From Eubacterium uniforme (GTDB lineage Bacteria > Bacillota > Clostridia > Lachnospirales > Lachnospiraceae), in contig NZ_FUXZ01000006.1 of the NCBI RefSeq assembly GCF_900167115.1, positions 112,708 through 176,707 of the forward strand: a stretch of 64,000 nucleotides of DNA. The letters are read 5' to 3'. The translations under genes and the position numbers were made by a program. The notes under the pieces were generated by a model. That model was given only the letters and a program-made list of their open reading frames with translations. It was not told the origin of the DNA and made no database searches. This document shows positions 17,968 to 26,852 of this stretch, in pieces. Position 1 is the stretch's first letter; each line of letters begins with the position of its first letter.

Positions 17968-18172
17968 CATATTATCCTCCAAATATTAACTATGATTTCA
18001 ATATCCCTTGTTTCTACCGTTTCTAATTATATTACAGAAAACGATTTCTGTAAACTGTTTGTTAGAAAATCTTAAGAAAATAGTTTTCTTTTTGTTAGAA
18101 ATTTACTAGCATTTCTTGGCACATTTACAGTATTATGTAACAAATCGTTTCCAAATTCATAATATGAATTTT

Positions 18173-18610
18173 CTATTTAAATTTGGGCTTTCCATACTCT
18201 CTTTCCATAGCTTTTTCTGAAACAACCCACTGTTTTCCAAACTTACATGCATCAATACCATTTATCAGTTTTCCATATGCAATCGCCTTACGTAATGTAC
18301 TTTCGTTAAGTCCCCATAACGTAGTTGCATCTGTAAAAGCTATTAAACCATCAAAAGGACTCTTAACTCGATTCCCATTTTCAAATAATTCATCACAAGA
18401 TAAATCTAAATCATCATTCCAAATTATTCCATATCCACCTGAATCAACTTCTACAGTTTCATATAATTCAGGTATATCCTCTAAACTTTTAAATACTGGT
18501 ACCTCCTTAATCAAAGGCTTTAAGTCATATATTTTAGTTATACCCTCAGCAAATTGTACCATCAATTTGTAATCATCTAATGCACTAACTGCTTTAACTT
18601 TATGAAACAT
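18173..18610 (-). CDS. DUF2442 protein with C-terminal HTH, antitoxin-like
   Basis: The 145-residue protein has an N-terminal DUF2442 (NE0471-fold) domain (residues 1-80: VSALDDYKLMVQFAEGITKIYDL) and a helix-turn-helix-like C-terminus (WGLNESTLRKAIAYGKLINGIDACKFGKQWVV). DUF2442 proteins are often encoded next to DUF4160 or other small toxins and act as DNA-binding antitoxins; no toxin gene is beside this one. The likely promoter and palindromic operator lie 1.9 kb away at 20527-20555, split off by a group II intron. GAGGTGATGTT precedes the start. Confidence 0.75.
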   Translation of the reverse strand: MFHKVKAVSALDDYKLMVQFAEGITKIYDLKPLIKEVPVFKSLEDIPELYETVEVDSGGYGIIWNDDLDLSCDELFENGNRVKSPFDGLIAFTDATTLWGLNESTLRKAIAYGKLINGIDACKFGKQWVVSEKAMEREYGKPKFK

Positions 18611-18661
18611 AACATCACCTCACTTAATTTAACGGAGATAATTTTTTATACTCCTCCTCTA

Positions 18662-20519
18662 ATCGAGTAGGAGGGAAAATTAAATAAATTTTCCCGACCT
18701 CTCACACCACCGTACGTACGGTTCCGTATACGGCGGTTCAATCAACTTAACAAGTAACACATCTTTCGGTGTAGTAATCTAACATTGAGACTAATCCAAA
18801 GCGGGTTAGTCTTTCTTTGTTTATAGCAAAGTTCATTACTCTTCGTTGACATACGTAGGCTATCCTCTTACCCGTATAGGCTGTAATCCAAGCCGTGTCT
18901 TTATCAACTCCAAGCTTCATCAAATTCTTTATACGATTCTGTGTAGTTTTCCAATGTTTCCAAATACACATACGCAATCTAAAACGAATTCTTGAGTCCA
19001 TTTCCTTGCAAAGTGTTTTCATACTACCTATCTTGAAGTAGTTTATCCAACCTCGAATAAGCTGATTAAGTTTCTCAACTTTGTAGCTGTTGCTAACGCC
19101 CCAACTACGGCTAGTGAGTTCTTTCATTCTCTTCTTAAACTTTGCTACTGATTTTGCATGTGGTTTTGCCTTAAACTGGTGTGCTCTTGAATCAAAGTAG
19201 AATCCGAATCCAAGGTATTTAAGTCCTTGTGGTTTATCGACTTTACTCTTGGTCATGTTGACCTTAAGTCCCAGTTTCTCCTCAATGAATCGAGAGATAT
19301 TTCTCATGACTCTATTAGCAGACACTTCACTACCAACCATGATGATACAATCATCTGCGTATCTTACAAAGTTAAGCCCTCGCTTTTCCATTTCCTTATC
19401 AAGTTCATTCAACATGATGTTTGCCAATAATGGCGAGAGATTTCCTCCTTGTGGTGTTCCCACAATGGAGTCCTCGTACTCATCATAAATCATGATTCCA
19501 CTGACTAGGTATTTTCTAACGATAGAAATAACATCTCCATCTTTTATGGTTCTACCTATGATAGTCATAAGTTTATCGTGATTAACTGTGTCGAAGAACT
19601 TTTCCAAGTCAATATCTACAATCCAATCATTACCATCATTCATCATATCGAGCGCTGTTAGGATTGCTTGCTGTGCACATCTATTAGGTCTGAATCCATA
19701 ACTGTGGTCATGGAATTGTTCCTCATAGATTGGTGTTAATACCTGTGCTATGGCTTGTTGTATGAATCTGTCTGTTACTGTTGGTACCCCTAGGTTTCTG
19801 ACACCACCATCAGGCTTTGGTATCTCCACTCTTCGTACTGGCTGAGGTTTATATTTTCTTGTCCTCAGCTGTTCTCTGATGATGTCGCCGTTCTTTTCGA
19901 GATGTTCTTTGAGTTCTGTGTACTTCATTCCGTCCACTCCCTCTGCACCTTTGTTTCGTACGACTTGCAGATATGCTCTGTTGAGATTTTCGCTAGATAG
20001 TATCTGCTCCATTAGACTACTTGTGTCCATGCGTTCTTTCCTTTCCGTCTCGCTTGATTTGACCATCTTTATCCCGATTGGTTACGGCAGATGTTGTCAT
20101 TTCTGCAACATGAGACATACTCAAACTTATTGATTGTTCGCCCCTTCACTCCATCTCCATTACAGAGATTTCTTCACTACTATGGGCTCGGCTGACTTCT
20201 CACAGTTCGTTGTTACTAGGCTAATGGAACCTCTGTGAGACCTCCACGCTTAAGGTGCACGCTCTTTCTCTCCATATATCCGCCACATTTACTCTGCTAC
20301 TACAAATGTGATAGTTATTGGACTTCGTTGCTTGTAGCCAACTTGTCTCTCATAGCCTAGCCTTATATGTGATTTCTGTCCGTCGGACCAGAGATTTGCT
20401 TACAGCTTCCTTCAGATTCCACCTCACAATGGACACCCTTGCTGTTCAGCTATACACTTCCCACTATCCGGACGTGTTCGGGACTTGCACCCGTTAGAGC
20501 GCGCCCATGGCGCGCAAAC
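18662..20519 (-). mobile_element. group IIC intron with maturase
   Basis: The element of about 1.86 kb encodes a group II reverse transcriptase and is flanked by intron RNA. The 5' part (minus strand, from about 20519) reads GCGCGCCATGGGCGCGCTC then ACGGGTGCAAGTCCCG, typical of domain I. A domain V-like stem with CCGTACGTACGG is at about 18702-18740 and a domain VI hairpin GGGAAAATT/AATTTTCCC follows. The 3' end is placed at CTACTCGAT (18662). Boundaries are by eye, within a few bases. Region 20067-20602 holds the intron 5' portion, the operator and a terminator. Confidence 0.85.
18747..20066 (-). CDS. ltrA: group II intron reverse transcriptase/maturase
   Basis: The 439-residue intron-encoded protein copies and helps splice its intron RNA. 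Visible RT blocks are GAEGVDGM, VRRVEIPKPDGGVRNLGVPTV (RT2), YGFRPNRCAQQAI, the FFDTVNHDKL block, GTPQGGNLSPLLANIML and the catalytic FVRYADDCII. The X/maturase domain is in the C-terminal third (LIRGWINYFKIG). There is no HNH endonuclease domain, as expected for class IIC. An alternative start at MDTSSLMEQI (20030) has AAAGGAAAG before it. The reading frame is intact, so the intron may be active. Confidence 0.95.
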   Translation of the reverse strand: MVKSSETERKERMDTSSLMEQILSSENLNRAYLQVVRNKGAEGVDGMKYTELKEHLEKNGDIIREQLRTRKYKPQPVRRVEIPKPDGGVRNLGVPTVTDRFIQQAIAQVLTPIYEEQFHDHSYGFRPNRCAQQAILTALDMMNDGNDWIVDIDLEKFFDTVNHDKLMTIIGRTIKDGDVISIVRKYLVSGIMIYDEYEDSIVGTPQGGNLSPLLANIMLNELDKEMEKRGLNFVRYADDCIIMVGSEVSANRVMRNISRFIEEKLGLKVNMTKSKVDKPQGLKYLGFGFYFDSRAHQFKAKPHAKSVAKFKKRMKELTSRSWGVSNSYKVEKLNQLIRGWINYFKIGSMKTLCKEMDSRIRFRLRMCIWKHWKTTQNRIKNLMKLGVDKDTAWITAYTGKRIAYVCQRRVMNFAINKERLTRFGLVSMLDYYTERCVTC

Positions 20520-20526
20520 TACAAAA

Positions 20527-20555
20527 ACAATATCACGATAACGTGATATTGTCAA
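20527..20555 (-). promoter_or_regulatory. palindromic operator/promoter cut off by the intron
   Basis: TTGACA (20550-20555), 17 bp and TATTGT (20527-20532) on the minus strand overlap a palindrome with 11-bp arms (ACAATATCACG, 20527-20552). Such a TATCACG-N4-CGTGATA site between -35 and -10 is typical for an autoregulated antitoxin. The same hairpin plus T-run also resembles a terminator, the usual target type of IIC introns, so both readings are possible. Confidence 0.6.
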
Positions 20556-20569
20556 TGCTTATTATAAAT

Positions 20570-20601
20570 AAAACGGGAGCGTTTATAAGCTCCCGTTTTT
20601 C
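20570..20601 (-). terminator. intrinsic terminator
   Basis: AACGGGAGC / GCTCCCGTT stem with A/T tracts, directly after the membrane-protein gene ending at 20603. Confidence 0.9.
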
Positions 20602-20602
20602 C

Positions 20603-21298
20603 TTATATTTTATACTCAATTTCTATTCCACTGCTCACCTTAGTCTCTCTTATATCCTTCTGAGCAAATGAAACATAAATCAAGAATAGTCCCATTGCAA
20701 ATGCCGCAATCGTAAATCCCCAAAGGAATACTTTACGACCACTTTTATCATACCATACCAGTTCTTCTGGATCATTAGGATTAATGCTAATTGAAACTCT
20801 TCCGCCTACATTTGGGACAACGGTATGGTTTTCATAAACAGCATCATATGCCGTATACTCCCTACCCTCATATTCATATTGGAACACCGGACATATAAGA
20901 ATACCACCACCTGGTGTGGAATCATTATTTCCCGTTGAATAACTATGTCCAATACATAGTGCATTTACCTTTTCGGAACACAACTTAGGTGTAGTTACAA
21001 ACATATCTATTGATGTAACTAAAAGCAAAACACCACACATAGTAAAAAATAATCCCATAAATATAATCACAGCAAATGCCGCACTATTAGTTGTAAAAAA
21101 AGCTGCACCCGTTTCAATTAAAACTAATGGGAATATAATTAAAAATGTCTTTAAGACCTTCTTCCCAAGTCTAGTTCCCGGTGGTTTCGGTCCTGTAGAC
21201 CATTTCTTTAAATTATCCCAATTAAACATTTGCTTAAAATCAATAGGGCCATTATCATCTTTAAAAAACTGATTCCTATAATTTTTTTCATACTTCAT
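20603..21298 (-). CDS. DUF3592-like membrane protein
   Basis: The 231-residue protein has two helices near residues 48-90, a soluble beta-rich domain (GGILICPVFQYEYEGREYTAYDAV; VPNVGGRVSISINPNDPEELVWYD) and a last helix near 200-220. That loop between helices with the NPNDPEE motif is typical of DUF3592 proteins, whose function is not known. Single gene with its own terminator. Confidence 0.75.
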   Translation of the reverse strand: MKYEKNYRNQFFKDDNGPIDFKQMFNWDNLKKWSTGPKPPGTRLGKKVLKTFLIIFPLVLIETGAAFFTTNSAAFAVIIFMGLFFTMCGVLLLVTSIDMFVTTPKLCSEKVNALCIGHSYSTGNNDSTPGGGILICPVFQYEYEGREYTAYDAVYENHTVVPNVGGRVSISINPNDPEELVWYDKSGRKVFLWGFTIAAFAMGLFLIYVSFAQKDIRETKVSSGIEIEYKI

Positions 21299-21353
21299 AA
21301 ATTTACCCCCCTATACAAAAAAGGTTTCTAATAAATTATTACTTACTACATTA

Positions 21354-21803
21354 TTAAACTCCATGATTTAATATATATATTTTTGATACTTTCTTTCCCT
21401 TAAACTTAATTTGAAACCCTTGATATTGTTTCTTCTTTATAGCCGTTATTGCTTTATTTTTAGTAATTCTACTAGCACTACTCCAATGTAATAAATAATA
21501 TTTAGTTTTCGAATTTATTTTATATTTTCTTTTTTTATATTTTAATGTACTAGTATTTGAGTCTGTAGCCGAGTCTATCTTTGTTGTTTTAATTGGTTTT
21601 CCCTTTACTATAATTTTATTACCATTTATATTAACTTTAACTTTATTTTCTTTACAATACCATCCACCAGCTGGATTTTCACCTGTAAAAGTAGCCCACC
21701 AATATTCATGTCTATTAACTTTTTTTGCATATACCTCTTTTTCACTCAATATCAATACAGATAATACAACAAACAGTAATAGTCCACTATACTTTTTTAT
21801 CAT
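21354..21803 (-). CDS. small secreted basic protein
   Basis: A 149-residue exported protein with a clear signal peptide (MIKKYSGLLLFVVLSVLILS, cut near VYA) and a Lys-rich mature part including HEYWWATFTGENPAGGWYC. I recognise no family. It stands alone between the DUF3592-like protein and the iron operon, with AGGAGG before the start. Function unknown. Confidence 0.7.
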   Translation of the reverse strand: MIKKYSGLLLFVVLSVLILSEKEVYAKKVNRHEYWWATFTGENPAGGWYCKENKVKVNINGNKIIVKGKPIKTTKIDSATDSNTSTLKYKKRKYKINSKTKYYLLHWSSASRITKNKAITAIKKKQYQGFQIKFKGKKVSKIYILNHGV

Positions 21804-21995
21804 AGTTTAATCCTCCTCACATCTAAATACTTTTATAAAAACTACATATTCTATTTTACCACTATTTTATTATTTTCCCAACATATGTTTTTCTTCTTGC
21901 AATTTCAGTAAACTCTCTATAATATTATCAAAATCTGAATACTCTCCATAAATCATACCCAAAAGTCTTTTTCTACTATTAAATTATTCAATAAA

Positions 21996-22042
21996 ATATC
22001 GACCTTCCTTTGTTATTTTTCTCTAACATCAGAAGGTCGATA
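21996..22042 (-). terminator. feo operon terminator
   Basis: ATCGACCTTC and GAAGGTCGAT arms (21998-22007, 22032-22041) just after the last feo-linked gene. The gap 21804-22059 shows nothing else. Confidence 0.75.
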
Positions 22043-22059
22043 AAACAATCTCGCTATTT

Positions 22060-22413
22060 TTATTCTTCTCGTGCTAAGAAATCCATATCTCCTAGCAATT
22101 TAATAACCTCAATTTTCTTTGGTTTATCTTCATACTGAATGAAAACTTCTTTCTTTCCAAGACTCACTTTGCAAGACAAACCTTCAAGTTTATTAACTGC
22201 ATCAGTAATCCTTTTTGCACAATTCATGCAATGCATTCCTTCAACACTTAATTTGTAACTACCTATCGGTTTATGTAATTTTTTCTTTTTTATTTTAATC
22301 CTTTCTTCGCCGCAACAAGTCTGCCTAGTACATATCCTTTTTAGTAAAGGTTTAATAACTAACAAAATTATAACTCCAAGAATTAAAATAGTTAAAACGT
22401 CAATTATTTTCAT
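22060..22413 (-). CDS. FeoB-associated Cys-rich membrane protein fused to HMA domain
   Basis: The 117-residue protein has an N-terminal transmembrane helix (about 5-25) followed by CTRQTCCG, the layout of the small FeoB-associated Cys-rich membrane proteins, and then a heavy-metal-associated domain with GMHCMNCAKRI (metal-binding CxxC). It is the last gene of the feo operon and overlaps the preceding stop by 4 bp, so it is coupled. It may pass ferrous iron or another metal at the inner face of the membrane; the fusion with HMA is less common than the short form. Confidence 0.82.
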   Translation of the reverse strand: MKIIDVLTILILGVIILLVIKPLLKRICTRQTCCGEERIKIKKKKLHKPIGSYKLSVEGMHCMNCAKRITDAVNKLEGLSCKVSLGKKEVFIQYEDKPKKIEVIKLLGDMDFLAREE

Positions 22414-22664
22414 TTAAGTTTATCACCTTTTATCCAATACACGCTTGGTGAAAGATTTAATTTTGTACTTCCACAACCGCTACACCCACTACAATTACCT
22501 GAGCATCCTAAACTACCATTTTCAACGACTCTTTTTACATATCCAAGCTGCTCATATCTTTCAAGCTTAGCATATATAAACTCCTTCGATATATGTAGTT
22601 CTTCAGATAATTCAGGCATTGAAACTGTTTTTTTATTTAATAAAACCGATAATAATTCATCCAT
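22410..22664 (-). CDS. feoC: FeoC-like winged-helix Cys-cluster protein
   Basis: A small 84-residue protein with a winged-helix N-terminus (SVPELSEELHISKEFIYAKLERYEQLGYVKRV) and a CSGNCSGCSGCGS cysteine cluster that probably binds iron-sulfur or iron. This matches the FeoC pattern of an iron-sensing regulator of FeoB. The start MDELLSVLL is chosen because TAGGAGTCTGT precedes it. It is between feoB and the HMA gene in one operon. Confidence 0.8.
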   Translation of the reverse strand: MDELLSVLLNKKTVSMPELSEELHISKEFIYAKLERYEQLGYVKRVVENGSLGCSGNCSGCSGCGSTKLNLSPSVYWIKGDKLK

Positions 22665-22704
22665 ACAGACTCCTAAAAACATTTATTATAAATCAAAGTA
22701 TTTG

Positions 22705-24714
22705 CTACATAAATAGATTTGCAACATGATATGTAATAGTTGCTAAAATTAAAGCTGTTACAAAGAAATAAGCACCAATCTTCGCTGTCCACTTAACTGA
22801 ATGTGTTTCATTGTAAGTTGAAACTACAGCCTGAAGACAAGGAATGTTAAATGTAACTGCAACCATGAATGCTAACGCCTCAGCCTTAGGAACTGCAGCA
22901 GCTACTACCTTAGCTACATTATCTGAAGCTGCAGCAAGCCCTGTAGTTGAATCAACTACACTTCCGCTGTTAGTGTAAATAGCAGAAAGAACACCAAGTA
23001 CTGCTTCCTTTGAAATCATTGAAGCAATAAATGACATAAACGTCTGCCACTTAAGGCCAATAAATGTTGTAACTGGTTCAAGGGCAGTACCAACCTTATA
23101 AAGTATGCTTCCCTCAATTCCTGATTTTGAATAACTAAGGAAGAAGAATAATACACATACTATAACTTCAATACTAAATGCTTTCTTAAATACATCCCAC
23201 ATTTTCATAAGAGAATTTTTGAAAATAAATCCCCATCTTGGTTTGTGATATGGAGGTAATTCCATAACAATACCCATTCTATTCTCCACAGGATTTAACT
23301 TTCTACCAAATATCTTAGCGGTAAGAATAATATGTCCAATCATAATTGCAAATAATAAAAGCATTACCAAGAAACCACCTGTAGCACCAAAGAACGCACT
23401 TGCAAGTGTAGGAATAACAACAAATGTTGCGCCACAAGGAATAGCCCAAGCTACAGAAATTGTTAAAATCTTCTGTCCCTGTGAATCAATAACTCTAGAA
23501 CCTGATGTACTAGCCATAGTACAACCAAAGCCCATCATCATAGGCATAATGGCCTTACCCTGAAGTCCAATCTTTTCCATAGCTCTATCAAATACATATG
23601 ATACTCTCGCCATATAACCTACTTCTTCTAAAATACCAAACACAACATTCATGGCAAATATAAAACCAACCATGGATATAACCCAGCCAAGAGATGTAAC
23701 CAAAGTTGCTTTTATAAAATGAACAATTTCAGCAGAAACACCCATCTTAGCGATTGTTTTATCAATCAATGGATTTAAAATTCCAGGTGTACTACCACCT
23801 AGTGCCATAATAGGAAGTGCAACAATCATTGCAGCTGCTAAGGATAAAACCATAAATCCAATTGCAACCCACTTACCACTTCTAGGTCCAATCGCTTTTC
23901 TATCAAACTTTGTAAGAAGATCAGAAGCAGTCTTTTCATTTCTAACAACGCCATCAAGCATACTTTCAATCCACTTAAATCTAACATCACTAGTTTTAAG
24001 TGCGCCATCAGCACTTCCTTTAATATTAGTCTTTCCCTTAATTGCAAGTTCTCTTAAAACTTCTTCATCCTCTTCAATCATCTTCATTGCAATCCACTCT
24101 TTTGGTCTTCTTGGCTTAGCAATAACTGAAGCGATTTCTAAGTTCTTATTAAACTCCTCTGAAATTTCACTTTTTCTTACTATTTCAGCAAATACTTCCG
24201 TATTCAACGTTTTATTTAAGCTAATGGATTTTTCCATAGCATTATAATAATTATCGTAACTCTTCTTATCATATGCAACCATGCTACATACTTCAATTCC
24301 AAGTTTTTCTGAAAGCTTTTTAGTATCAATCTTTTTACCCTTAGTCTTAGCAACATCAGTCATTGTAAGTACAAGCATTGCTGGAGTTTTCATACCAACA
24401 TAATCTGATAACATATATAAACTACGTTCAAGCTGTGAAGCATCAGCAAGGATACAAACAAGATCTAAGTCTTCCTTAGCAATATAATCTCTTGTAACAA
24501 TTTCTTCGTCGGAATTTGCTGAAAGTGAATATGAACCTGGAAGGTCTGCAATCTTATAAGTTATATTGTTATGTGTAAATTCACCTTCTTTTTTCTCAAC
24601 TGTTTTACCAGGCCAGTTACCAACATGCTGATGCATACCAGTAAGTGTATTGAATATTGTGGATTTACCTGAGTTAGGCTGTCCAAGTAAAGCTATGTTT
24701 CTAAGTTCACTCAT
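22705..24714 (-). CDS. feoB: ferrous iron transporter FeoB
   Basis: A 669-residue inner-membrane ferrous iron importer. The cytoplasmic G domain shows GQPNSGKST (G1, residues 11-19), DLPGSYSL (G3) and TMTDVAK (G4-like); the membrane half has two Gate domains, with GFGCTMAS near 395 and FNIPCLQAV near 625 carrying the conserved Cys. The length is normal. It overlaps feoA by one base and is transcribed with feoC-like and Cys-rich genes under a metal-box promoter. Confidence 0.97.
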   Translation of the reverse strand: MSELRNIALLGQPNSGKSTIFNTLTGMHQHVGNWPGKTVEKKEGEFTHNNITYKIADLPGSYSLSANSDEEIVTRDYIAKEDLDLVCILADASQLERSLYMLSDYVGMKTPAMLVLTMTDVAKTKGKKIDTKKLSEKLGIEVCSMVAYDKKSYDNYYNAMEKSISLNKTLNTEVFAEIVRKSEISEEFNKNLEIASVIAKPRRPKEWIAMKMIEEDEEVLRELAIKGKTNIKGSADGALKTSDVRFKWIESMLDGVVRNEKTASDLLTKFDRKAIGPRSGKWVAIGFMVLSLAAAMIVALPIMALGGSTPGILNPLIDKTIAKMGVSAEIVHFIKATLVTSLGWVISMVGFIFAMNVVFGILEEVGYMARVSYVFDRAMEKIGLQGKAIMPMMMGFGCTMASTSGSRVIDSQGQKILTISVAWAIPCGATFVVIPTLASAFFGATGGFLVMLLLFAIMIGHIILTAKIFGRKLNPVENRMGIVMELPPYHKPRWGFIFKNSLMKMWDVFKKAFSIEVIVCVLFFFLSYSKSGIEGSILYKVGTALEPVTTFIGLKWQTFMSFIASMISKEAVLGVLSAIYTNSGSVVDSTTGLAAASDNVAKVVAAAVPKAEALAFMVAVTFNIPCLQAVVSTYNETHSVKWTAKIGAYFFVTALILATITYHVANLFM

Positions 24715-24938
24715 TACTTTTCCACCTCCACATGAATATTCTCTGATTCCTTTCGATTAAGAGCAATCATGGTATCCCTACCGTAAATCAATAAAGGTTT
24801 TTTTTTAACATTCTGAAGCATCTCAATCTTACATCCAACATTTAAACCTATGGATGTAATTCTAGATAAGTACCTTCTGTCACCATCGATTTTTACAATC
24901 ATGGCGCTTTGTCCTGTCATTAACTGTGTTAAATTCAT
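24714..24938 (-). CDS. feoA: FeoA domain protein
   Basis: A 74-residue SH3-like FeoA protein, which assists FeoB-mediated ferrous iron uptake. Features are LTQLMTGQSAMIVKIDGD, LSRITSIGLNVGCKIEMLQN and YGRDTMIALNRKESENIHVE, the FeoA/DtxR C-terminal fold. It begins the operon; its stop overlaps the feoB start. Confidence 0.95.
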   Translation of the reverse strand: MNLTQLMTGQSAMIVKIDGDRRYLSRITSIGLNVGCKIEMLQNVKKKPLLIYGRDTMIALNRKESENIHVEVEK

Positions 24939-24986
24939 TTTTAATTCTCCTGTTATTTTTATATTACCCCTTTACATTTTGCCTTC

Positions 24987-25022
24987 TTTAGCCTAAACTA
25001 TTATAAGTTAGCATATGCTAAC
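24987..25022 (-). promoter_or_regulatory. candidate metal-regulator boxes upstream of feoA
   Basis: Two palindromic sites precede feoA: GTTAGCATATGCTAAC (25007-25022, perfect) and TTTAGGCTAAA on the minus strand (24987-24997). Both have the TTAG...CTAA form of DtxR/MntR-like iron or manganese regulators. Repression of the feo operon by iron is the natural inference. Confidence 0.6.
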
Positions 25023-25126
25023 TTTCTATGCCAATATAACAAAAAAGGACATTTTAACATCTAGTTTTATTCAGCATAAAACTAATTATTTTATAAATAA
25101 TTGCATTTAACAAATCGGAGAATTAT

Positions 25127-26071
25127 ATGAAATATATAGATAGTAAAAATACTTTCTTTAATCATTATGCAAATGATTTGAAAGAAATAAAAAAAGTACA
25201 TACAAATCAAAAATCTGGATATATCGATAATACATACTATCCTTTTTATCCAGGTATATTCGTATGCTCAAATGAAGTTCACACAAATCACATCTCCATG
25301 AAAAATTTCAATTATAAGAATGATATTTTTCTAATAAATTATTGCATATCTGGTAGATGTGAATTTCATGTTACTAAAGATAAATATCTCTATATGAAGA
25401 ATAATTATACCAGCATTGGAACCTTAACCATTACGGATTCATTTTACTATCCAACTGGTTACTATCTTGGATTTGAAGTATACATTTGCGAAGATTTATT
25501 AACAGATGAAACTAAAACAATACTTGAAAATTTCAATATAGATTTAGAAAAGTTAAAACAAAAATATGAGAATGACGAACATTTAACCTTACTTGAAACA
25601 AATAATAATATTCAGCACCTATGGCTTGAAATTCATAATCATAAGAACCCACCTATTGGACTTATTCGACTTAACATACTTAAGATATTATATGAACTAC
25701 TTCATGAAAAAAATGTTGAAAGAGCAAATAGCTCATACCTAACTAAAAATCAAGCTAAGATTGCAAAACATGTTCATAATATATTAACAGCTGATATATC
25801 AAAACATATACCAATTCGTGAAATCTCAACACACACTAGTATAAGTGAAACCAGTTTAAAGAATTATTTCAACTCCATGTATGGTATGAATGTTTCAGAT
25901 TATATGAGAATTCTAAGACTAAAAAAAGCAGCTGAATTGCTGCTTAACACAAATATATCCATAGCCGAAATTTCAGAGAAATGTGGCTACAGTAACCAGG
26001 GAAGATTCGCCAAAGCATTCAAAGAACACTTTGGCTTACTTCCATTAGAATATAGACATTCAAAAATATAG
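25127..26071 (+). CDS. AraC-family transcription regulator
   Basis: The 314-residue regulator has an N-terminal ligand-binding half (residues 1-200) and a C-terminal AraC double helix-turn-helix (about 208-312) with PIREISTHTSISETSLKNYF and IAEISEKCGYSNQGRFAKAFKEHFGLLP. It diverges from feoA with about 190 bp between them and could regulate iron genes, but no target is directly shown. CGGAGAATT precedes the start. Confidence 0.9.
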   Translation: MKYIDSKNTFFNHYANDLKEIKKVHTNQKSGYIDNTYYPFYPGIFVCSNEVHTNHISMKNFNYKNDIFLINYCISGRCEFHVTKDKYLYMKNNYTSIGTLTITDSFYYPTGYYLGFEVYICEDLLTDETKTILENFNIDLEKLKQKYENDEHLTLLETNNNIQHLWLEIHNHKNPPIGLIRLNILKILYELLHEKNVERANSSYLTKNQAKIAKHVHNILTADISKHIPIREISTHTSISETSLKNYFNSMYGMNVSDYMRILRLKKAAELLLNTNISIAEISEKCGYSNQGRFAKAFKEHFGLLPLEYRHSKI

Positions 26072-26077
26072 AAATAA

Positions 26078-26782
26078 TTAATTTACTAGTTCAAATTCAG
26101 TTGCAGGATACAAACTAAATAATGCACCTTTCTCTGTCATACCTGCATAGTATAAGCCAGGATTGTCTTTTGCTCTTTCATAATACATCTGATTTGTTTT
26201 AATTTCTTTATTACCTTCAAGATCTAAATAATAATAGTTAGTTCTTGTAGTACGTCTATCTGATCCTGAACCCGTAGTAGTGGTTTTAGTTTCAACATGA
26301 GTCGATACTACATTAAGTTCATAGAAATCATACTTTGCATTTTTATTCCCCTCACTTTTCTTACTAACACGAAAGATCTCAGAAAAGAAATTTGCACTAA
26401 ACACAACTATTACACCAAGTATAATAAGCGCACCCGCCTTTACAAGTGCTTTATTCTTAACAGGAACTATGGATGCAAAATCAAAAATATTCATAAACAT
26501 ATATATCAAAACCAAAATCATAGCTCCAGCAAATGCCGTAATCAAATCCTTAAATATCTTTTCACCTTCTTCAGCATCCTCAAGATATCTGTCATGATCT
26601 TCCTCTAAAACATCCTTAGTAAGCTTATACTTACCTTCCTCATTTACCATCTTTTCGTATCTTGCCTTTTCTATTTTTGCTTGTTTTTCTTGTTTAATAA
26701 AAGCCTTTCCCATTGTTACCGCTATGATAACAAAGAAAATCATAAAACCTATTACGAATTGCTTTCTATTATTTCCCCTCAT
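26078..26782 (-). CDS. hypothetical membrane protein
   Basis: A 234-residue protein with an N-terminal helix (about 8-27), a charged coiled segment (30-75), two more helices (about 80-100 and 115-135) and a C-terminal domain containing TKTTTTGSGSDRRTTRTNYYYLDLEG. I do not recognise a family. It follows the DUF4317 gene in the same direction without a clear terminator and may share its transcript. Its end is convergent with the AraC gene, six bases away. Confidence 0.7.
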   Translation of the reverse strand: MRGNNRKQFVIGFMIFFVIIAVTMGKAFIKQEKQAKIEKARYEKMVNEEGKYKLTKDVLEEDHDRYLEDAEEGEKIFKDLITAFAGAMILVLIYMFMNIFDFASIVPVKNKALVKAGALIILGVIVVFSANFFSEIFRVSKKSEGNKNAKYDFYELNVVSTHVETKTTTTGSGSDRRTTRTNYYYLDLEGNKEIKTNQMYYERAKDNPGLYYAGMTEKGALFSLYPATEFELVN

Positions 26783-26852
26783 AAAACACCTCCTAATTAG
26801 ATAGTTTCATTTCGATACTAACTCTAAATTTATTCTACTCAATACTCTCACT

